From Streptomyces nymphaeiformis (lineage in GTDB: Bacteria > Actinomycetota > Actinomycetes > Streptomycetales > Streptomycetaceae): DNA of 64,000 bases. The stretch is from contig NZ_JACHJY010000002.1 of the NCBI RefSeq assembly GCF_014203895.1, positions 124,001 through 188,000 on the forward strand. The letters are read 5' to 3'. The notes under the pieces were generated by a model. That model was not told where the DNA came from. It was given only the letters and a program-made list of their open reading frames with translations, and did not search any database. Of the stretch, positions 1 to 8,840 are shown piece by piece; the first letter of the stretch is position 1; each line of letters begins with the position of its first letter. The translations under genes were made by a program, and so were the position numbers.

Positions 1-88
1 CTCGGATGTCGGCGGTCAGGGCGCGGCAGCGGGCACTCTGGGGAGCGGCTCGGCCATGCGGAGAGGGGCTGACCTGCAGACGGCAGGC

Positions 89-649
89 TCACCTCCACAT
101 GCTTCGCGGCAGGGCGATCATGCGTGCTCCGACGACGGGGCGAGGGCGGGGATGGGGCTGGGGGTAGGCCCCGCCTTCCGTCTCCCAGGTGTCCTCACCG
201 GCTTGGGCCTCCCGAAGGCGGCGACCGGTCGCGTTCTCGTCGGACATGAGGGTGCTCGTGGTGTGGAGGTTGCCGGGGGTGGACGCGGCGGCCATCAGGC
301 GTGTGGCGGAGTCGGGTGCGGTCTCGGGGGGAATCACCAGCAGGTCGCAGTGGTCGCGGTTGTACGACAGCAGGATCATCGCGTCGGGGTCCAGGTCGGT
401 GAACCAGCCGACGTGCACGGCATGTCCGCCGACGGGGATCTGGTACGGGGAGACGGGCCAGGGTCCGGGGTTCGCGGTGATGCGCGTGATGCGGCCGCTG
501 CGGTCCCGCAGCGCGTCTACCAGGGGCGGCAGCTCGGCGGTGAGATCGCGTGAGTACGGCCACCAGGCGCCGTCCAGCAGGCCGGCGAGGGAGGTGCGTG
601 GTGTCAGTGCCAGGCGTGCCCGGCGGGTGGGAACGGTCGTGCTGGTCAT
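89..649 (-). CDS. DUF5994 family protein
   Basis: Protein of 186 aa read from the ATG at 649. A longer frame runs upstream to 892 but that part is low-complexity and non-conserved in look, so I cut it. The central part has the pattern seen in DUF5994 proteins: LLDGAWWPYSRDL near residue 24, LPPLVDAL just after, then a beta-rich stretch ending in a PPETAP segment. A second, clearly related gene lies at 2685. It is probably the last gene of a minus-strand group with the SpoIIE-type phosphatase. Function is unknown; a soluble cytoplasmic protein is expected because no signal or membrane segment is visible. Confidence 0.8.
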   Translation of the reverse strand: MTSTTVPTRRARLALTPRTSLAGLLDGAWWPYSRDLTAELPPLVDALRDRSGRITRITANPGPWPVSPYQIPVGGHAVHVGWFTDLDPDAMILLSYNRDHCDLLVIPPETAPDSATRLMAAASTPGNLHTTSTLMSDENATGRRLREAQAGEDTWETEGGAYPQPHPRPRPVVGARMIALPRSMWR

Positions 650-836
650 GAGGCCGAGACCCGTCCCCGGGACGCCTGTGGGCGGCCCGGCGTAGCGATC
701 GCCGAGAACGACATCCGCGTGAAGGCGGGGTACGAGGTGCCCCCGGTACCTCCAACGTACTCCGCGCCGGGGCCGGAAGCGGGGGGCCTGGCCGCTTCCT
801 CCGGTCGGCCACGCTGCCGGACGTGCGGAGAGTCCG

Positions 837-2024
837 TTACCCGTGCCACTCGACGAGGACGAGGGTGGCGTCGTCGGTGGTGGTCTCACCACGGGCTCGT
901 CTGAGGGTGTGGGACAGGTCGCGCGCCACGGCCCGTACGCCCCGGTCGGCCCGGTCCAGGCGGTGGATCCAGTCGATCAGCTGGTCCTCGCCGAACTCCT
1001 CCTGCCCGCTCTGGTGTTCCTCGATCAGGCCGTCGGTGAAGCAGAGGATGCGGTCCCCGGGTTCGAGCACCGTCTCGCTGACCTGCGGTTGTGCTCCGCC
1101 GAAGCCGACGGGGAGGGTGGTGGGGCTGTTCAGGCGGCGTACGACGCGGTGGCCGCGGATCAGCATGGGGGCGGGATGGCCGGCGTTGACCCACTGGAGG
1201 CGGCCGGTTCCGGTGTCGAGCCGGAGCATCTGGGCGGTGACGAAGTGGTCGGGGGCGAACTGTTCGGCGATGGCCCGGTCCATGAAGAGGTAGATCTCGG
1301 ACAGCTCGACGCTGGTGCGGCGGGCGTGTCGGTACGCGCCGATGGCGACGGTCGCCATGGTGGCCGCGTCCAGGCCGTGGCCCATGGCATCGATCATGGC
1401 GAGGTGGAGGACGTCGCCGTTCAGGGCGTAGTCGAAGCTGTCGCCGGCCACGTCGTAGGCGGGTTCCAGGACTCCGGCGACCGCCACGCGGGACATCGTC
1501 ATGGCCAGCGGGGGCAGGAGCGACCACTGGATCTCGGCGGCGACGCTCATCGCTTCGCCGCGGCGGGTGCGGAAGAAGAGGTCGGTGTAGCCGTTCTTGG
1601 TCTGCAGCACGTCGGCGAGCACGCCGGCGATCCTGCGCAGGAGGCGGCGGTCGTCGTCGATCGTGTCCAGGGTGACGGCAAGGACGCCTGCCTGGTCTCC
1701 GCCGTCCAGCAGCGGCACGTGCACCCGCGTCCCGTCGGCCGACGGCACCTCGACCGGACGCGCGGTGAGGAAGCACCGGCCGGCCTCCGAACCGTCGATG
1801 GGCAGGGGCTCACCGTCCTTCAGTCCGTCCCCGGCTAGGGGGACCAGATTCCGCTGCCCGTAGTCCTGGAGCAGGATCCGCACCTCGCGGCCCCCGATCA
1901 GGGCCACCGTGCCGGCGACGATGGGGCCGACATGGTCGGGCGGCAGCGCGTGGGCGTGGTCCAGGAGCCCGCCCAGCAGCATCTCTCCGAAGCTCTCCCG
2001 AGCGCTCCGGGCCCCGGTCCTCAT
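837..2024 (-). CDS. SpoIIE/RsbU-type PP2C serine phosphatase with N-terminal GAF-like region
   Basis: Protein of 395 aa. Residues 20-150 look like a GAF-type sensor fold. Residues 160-395 are the PPM/SpoIIE phosphatase domain with metal-binding motifs: AGDSFDY at 193-199, IDAMGHG at 211-217, FTDGL near 331 and TTDDAT near 385. In this family the domain dephosphorylates anti-sigma-factor antagonists (partner switching), and Streptomyces carries dozens of copies. No anti-sigma or antagonist gene lies beside it, so its partner is elsewhere or unknown. It lies 187 bases upstream of the first DUF5994 gene in the same direction, and the small gene at 2176-2451 precedes it. Confidence 0.9.
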   Translation of the reverse strand: MRTGARSARESFGEMLLGGLLDHAHALPPDHVGPIVAGTVALIGGREVRILLQDYGQRNLVPLAGDGLKDGEPLPIDGSEAGRCFLTARPVEVPSADGTRVHVPLLDGGDQAGVLAVTLDTIDDDRRLLRRIAGVLADVLQTKNGYTDLFFRTRRGEAMSVAAEIQWSLLPPLAMTMSRVAVAGVLEPAYDVAGDSFDYALNGDVLHLAMIDAMGHGLDAATMATVAIGAYRHARRTSVELSEIYLFMDRAIAEQFAPDHFVTAQMLRLDTGTGRLQWVNAGHPAPMLIRGHRVVRRLNSPTTLPVGFGGAQPQVSETVLEPGDRILCFTDGLIEEHQSGQEEFGEDQLIDWIHRLDRADRGVRAVARDLSHTLRRARGETTTDDATLVLVEWHG

Positions 2025-2175
2025 GGCGTCCGAGGGTCATCCGGAGCCTCCAAGGGGCCGGTGGCCTGGTCCGGGGCCGTCGTGCGCCCGGGTGTCGGCG
2101 GCACTGCGGTGTGGCTTCCAGGATGCCTCCCGGCGGCAGGAGCCGCCACGCGTGCCCGTCCGGGGCGAAGGGCCG

Positions 2176-2451
2176 TCAGGGTTCCTCGGCGTGGGGCCCG
2201 GTGCCGCTCGGGGGCCTGCTGGTGGTCAGCCAGGACCGGGCCGGTTCGGCGGGGTGGGCGGTGTCGACGGTGAGGTGGAGACGGGTGCCTCCGCCCGGGG
2301 CGGGATAGCTGCGCTGCTCCCCGCCGGCGAAGCAGCGGCGGAGGACCTCGGCCACCCTACGGGCGGTGTCCGGTGTGGCGGCCACGACGCGGATCTCCGC
2401 GTGGGCCCGGTGGAGGCAGGGCTTCTGGTTCGTTGCGGTCCAAGGCGGCAC
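2176..2451 (-). CDS. small hypothetical protein
   Basis: Protein of 91 aa. The middle reads as a compact alpha/beta unit (EIRVVAATPDTARRVAEVLR, then a hydrophobic strand LHLTVDT). I do not recognise a named domain. Codon use fits Streptomyces coding DNA and the frame is conserved-looking from residue 17 onward, so the first residues may be upstream of the true start. It lies 151 bases before the SpoIIE-type phosphatase on the same strand and diverges from the DUF5994 gene at 2685. Confidence 0.5.
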   Translation of the reverse strand: MPPWTATNQKPCLHRAHAEIRVVAATPDTARRVAEVLRRCFAGGEQRSYPAPGGGTRLHLTVDTAHPAEPARSWLTTSRPPSGTGPHAEEP

Positions 2452-2684
2452 CGTCCTCTACGCGCCGGGGGACGCGCCGGGGGACGCGTCCGCGGGCGGC
2501 CCGAGCGGGGGCGCCCCGGTAGTACGTCCGACGAGGCCGGTGCCGGACGGCTCCGCACCGGGAGCGGCGCGTACACGGGCCCTGCCGGAGTACGGTGAAA
2601 GAACGGGGCCGCCGCCCCGCCCGGCCCGGCGCCCGCCGCCACCGAGGGACGGCGGCGGAAGTACCGTGGACGGGCGGACCGATC

Positions 2685-3176
2685 ATGACCGACGCAGGCG
2701 TTTCCCCTCATGGCCCCACCCCTCCGCGCCTCCTGCCGGACGAGGTCCACCGGTCCGTCGGCCCCGGCACGGCGCTGCTCCGGCTGGAGACCACGGGGTC
2801 CCGGCAGAGCCTCCTCGACGGCGCGTGGTGGCCGCGCTCACGTGACGTCGAGCGGGAGATCCCGCCGCTGGTCACCGCCCTGACCGAGCACCTCGGGCCC
2901 GTCACCCGGGTCGGCCTGGACGCCTCCGCGTGGAACAGCATCCCCAGCCGTCTCGTCGTCGATGACCGGGTCGTGCACCTCGACTCCTTCCCCGTCGGCG
3001 ACGACACCGTCCTGATCACCCGCGGCGACAACGACCACTTCTCCCTCATGCTCGTCCCGCCGAACACGACGCCCGAAGCCGCCCGCACGGCTATGGCCCG
3101 AGCCGTCCGCGCCGACAACGTCACCCAGGCCACCGAGATCCTCCTCGCCAAACTCCCCCACCCCGCAGGCCCGTAG
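2685..3176 (+). CDS. DUF5994 family protein, second copy
   Basis: Protein of 163 aa from the ATG at 2685; the frame is open further upstream but that part reads as non-coding. It shares the DUF5994 signature with the gene at 89-649: SLLDGAWWPRSRDVEREIPPL near residues 47-67, a DR-V-HLD strand, then DHFSLMLVPPNTTPEAA. The two copies are divergent relatives, not a recent duplication, judging from many differences. Function unknown. A strong hairpin terminator follows 24 bases after the stop. Confidence 0.85.
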   Translation: MTDAGVSPHGPTPPRLLPDEVHRSVGPGTALLRLETTGSRQSLLDGAWWPRSRDVEREIPPLVTALTEHLGPVTRVGLDASAWNSIPSRLVVDDRVVHLDSFPVGDDTVLITRGDNDHFSLMLVPPNTTPEAARTAMARAVRADNVTQATEILLAKLPHPAGP

Positions 3177-3199
3177 GCCGGCACCGCCCCGAACGGCGA

Positions 3200-3230
3200 C
3201 GAAGCCCCAAGTCACAGACCTGGGGCTTCG
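3200..3230 (+). terminator. hairpin terminator after DUF5994 gene
   Basis: CGAAGCCCCA at 3200-3209 pairs perfectly with TGGGGCTTCG at 3221-3230 across an 11-base loop. There is no T-run, as is usual in Streptomyces. It sits just downstream of the stop at 3176. Confidence 0.8.
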
Positions 3231-3469
3231 GATGAAGAGCTCATGACGGGAAACGCCCCCGCCATGAGCTGGCAGGCGCTCCAGGGAGGCAGTGACCCTG
3301 CCCTCACCAGGAGCGCAGGCACGACCCGGGGCCGCGCCACCATGATGATCGAACCGCTCGCCGCGTACCCCCCTGAACCGCGGCAGCCTTGACGGCAAGA
3401 TCCTGCCGGAACACGGCAAGCACCGGGGCCGGTTTCCAGTGGATCTTGGGCTGTGAATGATCACGGTTC

Positions 3470-4345
3470 ATGGGGCGGGGAGATCTCACGGACGAGCGGT
3501 GGACGGTGCTGGAACCGCTGTTGCCGAAGGGCATGAAGGCGGGGGCGGCCGCCCATCTGGCCTCGGCGGCAGTTGATCGACGGCATGCGGTTTCGGGTCC
3601 GGACCGGTGTTCCGTGGCGAGACGTACCTGTTGAGTACGGGCCGTGGGGCAGGGTCTACGACCTGTTCCGCCGGTGGCAGCGGAACGGCACCTGGCAGCG
3701 GATCCTCACGAAGCCCCAGTCTCTGGCCGACGCGACAGGTGCGATCGTCTGGGACCTGAGCGTCGACTCCACGGTGTGCCGCGCCCATCAGCATGCGGCC
3801 GGGCCCGCAAGCAGGGCCACCTGTAGAAGGAACCACCGGGCGGCATCTTCACCGAGCCCCAGGATCACGGGCTGGGCCGTTCGCGCGGCGGGTTCACCTC
3901 CAAGCTCCACCTGGCCGTCGAACAGGACCAAAAGCCCATGTCGATCGTCATCACGGCCGGGCAGCGCGGCGACTCGCCGCAGTTCGAACCCGTACTGGAG
4001 AAAGTGCGTGTGCCCCGCATCGGACCGGGCCGGCCACGCGTCCGCCCCGACCGCGTGCGCGCCGACAAGGCGTATGCCTCCCGCAGAAACCGCGCCTACC
4101 TGCGCCGCCGCGGGATCCGCTGCACCCTCCCGGACAAGGCCGACCAAGCGCGCAACCGTCGGAAGCTCGGCTCCCGCGGCGGCTGGCCGCCGCATTTCGA
4201 CCCGGTCGACTACCGCGAGCGCCATGCGGTCGAGTGCGGGATCAACCGCCTCAAGCGTCATCGGGCCGTGGCCACCCGTTACGACAAGCTCGCCGTCCGC
4301 TACGAGGCGACCGTGCTGATCGCAGCTCTCAACGAGTGGCTTTGA
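3470..4345 (+). pseudogene. IS5-family transposase, broken
   Basis: The reading starts at the ATG at 3470 (MGRGDLTDERWTVLEPLLP), a typical IS5-family opening. An extra G in the G-run near 3542 moves the frame, which continues as RPPIWPRRQLIDGMRFRVRT and on to RAHQHAAG. A missing G near 3800 moves it back, and a TAG at 3824-3826 (CAG expected) follows at once. The rest reads cleanly to ALNEWL at 4345, including the DKAYASR and [16 protein letters not shown] parts of the DDE domain. Two frameshifts and one stop make this a dead copy. I could not define its terminal repeats. Confidence 0.85.
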
Positions 4346-4370
4346 ACGGAGGTAGCCCTCCCGTCCTGGT

Positions 4371-4712
4371 TCACCAGTCCCGGCCGGCGGTCAGCTCCTC
4401 CGCATCCGCGTCCGTGAACCCGTATGCCGACGCGACGAAGCAGAACTCGTCACAGATCCACTCCCGCGCCACCGTCTCGATCCCGCTCCCGGCCGCCACG
4501 AACTCCCTGTCCAGCAGGTTGAACTCCTCCGTCGCAGCCTGAGTGAGTGCATACAAGCTCTCCAGGTCCGACGGCTGCTCGACCTCGATGCGCTCGCACA
4601 GCCGCAGCAGGATCGCCTTCCCCCGGCCGATCACGTGATCAGGGAAGTACGAGTCGTCGTACATCCGTCGCAGGAATGTGTGTCCCGCTACCTGCTGGTT
4701 TGTGATCGGCAT
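4371..4712 (-). CDS. DUF5713 family protein
   Basis: Protein of 113 aa starting MPITNQQVAGHTFLRRMYDD. The start, the YFPDHVIGRGKAILLRLCE stretch and the later REWICDEF segment match what I know of DUF5713, a small mainly helical family without assigned function. It is a single gene, flanked by the dead IS5 transposase and a gene-poor stretch, and no signal or membrane segment is visible. Confidence 0.8.
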   Translation of the reverse strand: MPITNQQVAGHTFLRRMYDDSYFPDHVIGRGKAILLRLCERIEVEQPSDLESLYALTQAATEEFNLLDREFVAAGSGIETVAREWICDEFCFVASAYGFTDADAEELTAGRDW

Positions 4713-5039
4713 GGCACTTCCCTACCTCCGAGAAAAGCTGACGCGCCGATCATGCGCAGCACCACTGACAACGACGCCGCCAACGGACGACAGACCCCAT
4801 GCGACCAGGACTTTCACAGCAGGCCCTAGCGGTCCGGCCGTCGCGCTGATGTACCGGTGGCCGGGCTGTCGAGGTGTGCGGCCGACCACAGCCGGCTGGG
4901 CGGGAATGGTGCGGGCCAGCCGCCACCATGTCACTCTGCCGTCCAGTTCGGTGAGGGCCGCCCGGCCGGCCGGGGTGAGGGAGACGGATACGCGGCGGCG
5001 GGTTTTCGCGTCGCGCGCCCGTCCCACGCCGGTACGCGG

Positions 5040-5633
5040 TCAGGCGCGAGTGCAGGTGAACGTGTTCATGTTGTCGCCCTCGATGTGCCGGATACGCAGG
5101 GTGTTGCCTGCGTAGTCCACGCTGAGCGTTTCGCTGCTGCTGGAGGAGCCGGGCGGTTGCCAGGGGAGGGACACGGAGAGGGAGTCGCCGATGGAGGCGG
5201 GAACGTTCGTGGCCGCAGCCTCCTCCAGGTCGCCCGGATTCTCGATGCTGCCCAGATGTTCCGGCACCTGCAAGGACAGCCGGCCGCCGGACAGGGACCA
5301 GGTGCCCTTCGCGCTCTGCCCGCCCGATTCCAGGCTCCAGACGCCGTCGTCGATGACCGCAGTGAAAGTAGCCGGGTCCTCGTTGCCTATCTCCGAGGTG
5401 ACCGACCACCTGCCGCGCATGAAGGCGGCGAAGGCTCGGCCGGTCACCGTCGGCTGCCCGTCGCCGCCGGTGATCCCGTTCGCGCCGTCGGTGCCACTCC
5501 CGCCCTTGCAGGCGGCGATCAAGGACGCTCCGACCCCGAGGGCCAGGTAACGCAAGGCGGTCCGGCGGCCCACGATGCGGGTCACCGCTCGGACGTCACG
5601 CATACTCATGTTTTCCCCGTTCATGCCAATCAC
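5040..5633 (-). CDS. putative lipoprotein, unknown function
   Basis: Protein of up to 197 aa; the start could also be the Met codons at 5624 or 5609. The N-terminus has two arginines (VGRRTALRYLALG) followed by a hydrophobic stretch and a lipobox LIAAC, so it may be exported through the Tat pathway and lipidated at that cysteine. The mature part is Gly/Ser-rich at first, then beta-rich with repeated strands (RGRWSVTSEIG, KGTWSLSGGRLSL, TLRIRHIEG), which suggests a lipocalin-like or related small beta fold; this last point is inference. It probably sits on the outer face of the membrane. Confidence 0.75.
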   Translation of the reverse strand: MIGMNGENMSMRDVRAVTRIVGRRTALRYLALGVGASLIAACKGGSGTDGANGITGGDGQPTVTGRAFAAFMRGRWSVTSEIGNEDPATFTAVIDDGVWSLESGGQSAKGTWSLSGGRLSLQVPEHLGSIENPGDLEEAAATNVPASIGDSLSVSLPWQPPGSSSSSETLSVDYAGNTLRIRHIEGDNMNTFTCTRA

Positions 5634-5784
5634 GGCTTCCGTCGATCAAGATCAACGGGAAGAGTACAGCGCCGCGTTGGGCCATCGGTGACGGTTGCGC
5701 CTCCAGGTCCGCACGGTGTGGTGCCCGCCTAGTAGTGCTTCGTTACGTCGGGTGATCTCGCCTGGTGGCGGGCATCTTCTGGCT

Positions 5785-5862
5785 ATGAGGCTGGGGGAGG
5801 TGGAACGGCTCCGGGGTGAGTTGGCGGAGTTCGTTGCCGATGTGTTCGCCTCGCTTCCGCGG
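5785..5862 (+). pseudogene. 5' remnant of an IS701-type transposase gene
   Basis: An ATG at 5785 opens a frame reading MRLGEVERLRGELAEF and on to FASLPR, which matches the start of IS701-family transposases of Streptomyces. After about 26 codons the similarity stops at about 5862 and unrelated sequence follows. The remnant therefore marks a deletion or recombination end. Confidence 0.5.
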
Positions 5863-6115
5863 CACTCTCCCCGGCATCGCCGCGAACCGGCTCGCCCGGC
5901 ACGAGAAGAGCGCGATGTGGTTCAGCCGGCTCCGCCGGAACCAGGGCCGCACACTCCTCTTCCACGGACACCTCAAGCCCGTCCTCCTCCGTGACGGCGA
6001 ACCCCGGTACGTGAAGTGGGAGGGCACCCTCTGGCACAGCACACGCACCGACAGCCAGACGAAGGAACAGCTCGCGAAAATACGCCGAACGCTCGAACGA
6101 ACAGGCCGTCCTTAA
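5816..6115 (+). CDS. hypothetical short frame, possible gene fragment
   Basis: The frame is open for 99 aa. The first 18 or so residues overlap the IS701-type remnant in another frame and are not meaningful. From about 5870 the peptide looks protein-like (NRLARHEKSAMWFSRLRRNQG, then HGHLKPVLLRDGEPRYVKWEG) and ends at 6115. I do not recognise the family. It may be the 3' part of a gene whose start was lost when the transposase remnant was joined to it. Confidence 0.35.
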   Translation: MSWRSSLPMCSPRFRGTLPGIAANRLARHEKSAMWFSRLRRNQGRTLLFHGHLKPVLLRDGEPRYVKWEGTLWHSTRTDSQTKEQLAKIRRTLERTGRP

Positions 6116-6293
6116 TCGGTCGCCACAGCCGACCACCGTCTCTGTCGAAAGGCAGAGTCCCGGATCGGTCTTGAGGTCCATGGCCGCCCGTCCGACGCGA
6201 TCGATACTGGACGATGTGTGTGTCCTCAGCCGTTTCCGTCGTTGTGTCCAGCCCGATCGGGATAATCCGGCGCGTCCGGAAGGATGTGGTCGG

Positions 6294-7901
6294 GTGGTCA
6301 AGGAGACGGCCGGTGTGGCGGTGGCCGCCCTGTGTCTGTGGGCGGTCGCCCTGCTGTGGGACCTGCCGCGTGCCGGATTCCATCTCTTCGTGATCCTGGT
6401 CGCCGTCGCGATCTTCCCGCTGCGGCGGCGTTGGCCCGACGCCGCGCTCCTGGCCCTCGCGGTCCTGGCCGGGGCGGCGCCCGGCGCCGGCCCGGTGACT
6501 GCAGCCGCCGCGTACACGGTGGCGATCGGCATGGTCCGTCCGCGTCATCGTGTCCGTCTGCTGGGCGGCGCGAGTGCGCTGATCATGGCGTCCGCGACTG
6601 CGGCCGGCCCCGAGATCGGCCCCGGCTCGGCCGTCTACGGCCTGGAGCTCGGGCTGGCCATGGCGGTGGCCGCCGTGGTCGTACCCGGCCTGGTCGGGAC
6701 GGTCTCCGGGCAGCAGGCCCGGCTGCTGTGTGCGCTGCGCGAACGCGGCGACGCGGCCGAGCGTGCCCGACGGTCCGCGGACAGTGAAGCCCGCCTCCAC
6801 GAGCGGTCCGCGATCGCCGCCGAGATGCACGACCTGGTGGGCCACCGGCTCAGTCTGATCTCCCTGCATGCCGGCGGTCTGGAACTCGCCCTTGCCAAGG
6901 CCGCCCCCGAGCTGCGCGAGGAGGCCGTCCTGGTCCGGCACACCACCCGGGACGCGATGCGTGAACTGCGGCAGGCGCTCGGGGTGCTCGGCCCGCTCGG
7001 CCGGGACACGGGGCCGGACGCGCTCACCGACGCCACCGGTACCCGGGCCGACATCGAGACGCTGGTCGCGGAGTCCCGCGACGGCGGGATCGCCGTACGG
7101 CTGGAATGGAGCGGCCCCGACCTCGACGCACTCCCGGCGCGGGTGCGGCGCGCGGTACACCGGGTGGTACGGGAGTCCCTAACGAACGTGCACCGTTACG
7201 CGGCGGCCTCCCACGTCACCGTGCGAGTCGAGCATGACAACCAGCCAGTGCGCGTCACGGTCCGCAACGGTGCGCCACCGGCTTCGGTCGACACGCCGTC
7301 CGAGGCCGGGACGGGGCGTGGCCTGGCGGGCCTGCGCGAGCGGGTGGAGCTGCTCGGCGGGACGCTCGACGCCGGCGCGCTGCCGTCCGGCGGATTCCAG
7401 GTGACCGCTGTCGTCCCGGCCGAGCCGGACGACACCGTCGCAAGCAAGCCGCTGACGACCGGCGAGGCGGCTTCCCCATCGGACGGACGGGACAATGGGT
7501 TCGACAACGCGGCGGCGCTGTCGCGCACGCCGCGCACTGCCAGGGCGTTGACCTTCGTCCTCGGAGCGGCGGCACTGTGGATGCTGATGGCACTCGCCAT
7601 CGCCCTGGTGTGCAGCCAGCCGAGGGGCATGAGCCCGCCCGTAAAGCCGCGCCTTGGCATGACGTACCAGGAGTTGAAGGGGGTCTTCGACAGTCCGGCC
7701 GTGCGTGCCGCAGCCACCGGGCACGAGCCGCCGCGGCCCGCCGACGCGGTGGGCTGCGTCTATCCGCCCGCCGGTCCCGGCTCCCAGCCCGGTGCCTTTC
7801 CCATCACCCGCTACTGCTTCGACGCCGCACAGCGGCTCATCTCCATCGACCGATTCACCGTCCCGTCCGTACGGGACGCCCCGCCCTGGGAGACCTCGTG
7901 A
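6294..7901 (+). CDS. NarL-type sensor histidine kinase with extra C-terminal membrane tail
   Basis: I place the start at GTG 6294 (535 aa), with GGAAGG at 6278-6283 ten bases before it; an ATG at 6171 is the longer option. N-terminal membrane segments fill residues 5-140. The HisKA_3 phosphoacceptor motif is EMHDLVGHRLS with His about 179, and the HATPase follows with an N-box-like ESLTNVHRY near 294-302 and a GRGLAGL G-box. Unusually, after the kinase core comes a linker, a further membrane segment at about 418-440, and a tail of about 95 residues with two cysteines. It overlaps the response regulator by GTGA and should form a two-component pair controlling the ABC genes downstream. Confidence 0.9.
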   Translation: MVKETAGVAVAALCLWAVALLWDLPRAGFHLFVILVAVAIFPLRRRWPDAALLALAVLAGAAPGAGPVTAAAAYTVAIGMVRPRHRVRLLGGASALIMASATAAGPEIGPGSAVYGLELGLAMAVAAVVVPGLVGTVSGQQARLLCALRERGDAAERARRSADSEARLHERSAIAAEMHDLVGHRLSLISLHAGGLELALAKAAPELREEAVLVRHTTRDAMRELRQALGVLGPLGRDTGPDALTDATGTRADIETLVAESRDGGIAVRLEWSGPDLDALPARVRRAVHRVVRESLTNVHRYAAASHVTVRVEHDNQPVRVTVRNGAPPASVDTPSEAGTGRGLAGLRERVELLGGTLDAGALPSGGFQVTAVVPAEPDDTVASKPLTTGEAASPSDGRDNGFDNAAALSRTPRTARALTFVLGAAALWMLMALAIALVCSQPRGMSPPVKPRLGMTYQELKGVFDSPAVRAAATGHEPPRPADAVGCVYPPAGPGSQPGAFPITRYCFDAAQRLISIDRFTVPSVRDAPPWETS

Positions 7902-8575
7902 ACGAGCCCGCCGCCCCGATCCGTGTCCTGCTCGCCGACGACGAGGCGATGATCCGACACGGGGTCCGCCTGATCCTGCGCCACGCGGACGGCATCGAGG
8001 TGGTTGCCGAAGCCGCCGACGGCCGCCAGGCCGTCGAGAAGGCAGCGGCGCACCACCCGGATGTGGCACTGGTGGACATCCGGATGCCGGTGTGCGACGG
8101 GCTGGCCGCGATCGCTCCGCTGCTCGCACTCGATCCGGCGCCGCGCGTGGTGATGCTGACGACCTTCGGTGACGACGACAACGTGGTGCGGGCGCTGCGG
8201 GAGGGGGCCGCCGGCTTCCTGCTGAAGGACGAGGGTCCGCAGGAGCTGATCAGCGCGGTACGGGCAGCCGCCGCCGGAGACGCCGTGCTCTCACCGGGTG
8301 TGACCGGCACGGTGATCTCCCGGATGCTGCGTTCCGGCACGCCGCAAGAGGCCGGGGAGGCGCTCGCAGACAAGCGACTCACCCCGCTCACCGGCCGGGA
8401 GCGGGAGGTCCTGGCGATGCTCGGCCAGGGATTGTCGAACCAGGACATCGCCACCCGGCTCGGCATCGGCGTCGGTACGGTCAAAACCCATGTGGGCGCC
8501 ATCCTGGACAAGACCGGTTCCGCGAGCCGCGTACAGGCCGCGCTGCTGGCCCACCGCACCGGCCTGGCCTCCTGA
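7898..8575 (+). CDS. NarL/LuxR-family response regulator
   Basis: Protein of 225 aa starting at GTG 7898, overlapping the kinase stop in GTGA, which implies translational coupling. The receiver domain spans residues 7-125 with acidic residues LLADDE at 11-16 and the phosphorylation site Asp60 in VALVDIRMP. The LuxR-type DNA-binding domain lies at about 160-220 (LTGREREVLAMLGQG, then VGTVKTHVGAIL). It probably regulates the ABC transporter pair that follows, because repeated hairpin-forming GGCAGAG motifs lie between them. Confidence 0.92.
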   Translation: MNEPAAPIRVLLADDEAMIRHGVRLILRHADGIEVVAEAADGRQAVEKAAAHHPDVALVDIRMPVCDGLAAIAPLLALDPAPRVVMLTTFGDDDNVVRALREGAAGFLLKDEGPQELISAVRAAAAGDAVLSPGVTGTVISRMLRSGTPQEAGEALADKRLTPLTGREREVLAMLGQGLSNQDIATRLGIGVGTVKTHVGAILDKTGSASRVQAALLAHRTGLAS

Positions 8576-8657
8576 CGGCCCCGCACCGGGCCTTCTGACG
8601 CAGCTGCCCGCCGGGGTGCTGGACACCGGTGGTGTTGCCACCCGTCTTCTCTCCCAC

Positions 8658-8731
8658 GGCAGAGGGGCCTCGACCGGACCTCTGCCCTCCGGCAGAGAAC
8701 CGCCGCCGGAAGCCTGCCCTTCGGCAGAGGC
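8658..8731 (+). promoter_or_regulatory. three GGCAGAG repeats forming overlapping hairpins upstream of the ABC genes
   Basis: GGCAGAG occurs at 8658, 8691 and 8723, 32-33 bases apart. Each can pair with a neighbouring complement: GGCAGAGG 8658-8665 with CCTCTGCC 8679-8686, CTCTGCC 8680-8686 with GGCAGAG 8691-8697, and GCCTGCC 8712-8718 imperfectly with GGCAGAGGC 8723-8731. The first two stems share bases, so they exclude each other. This may be the terminator of the regulator gene, an attenuator, or a regulator-binding array. Confidence 0.45.
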
Positions 8732-8840
8732 GAACTCCCGCCTCCAGTACGACGTTTCAGCAGTTCAGGGCCTTGAGGATGGATGTGTCCCCCGGCTCGC
8801 GGCACTCCTCGCGGGCCGTCTTAGCCCAGGCGGAGTTTCC

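Noticed and set aside
4722..5027. 101-codon minus-strand frame with RRRVSVSLTPAGRAAL
   Set aside because: One short stretch recalls MarR-type proteins but the rest does not, and no start or partner supports a gene. It may be a tiny remnant.
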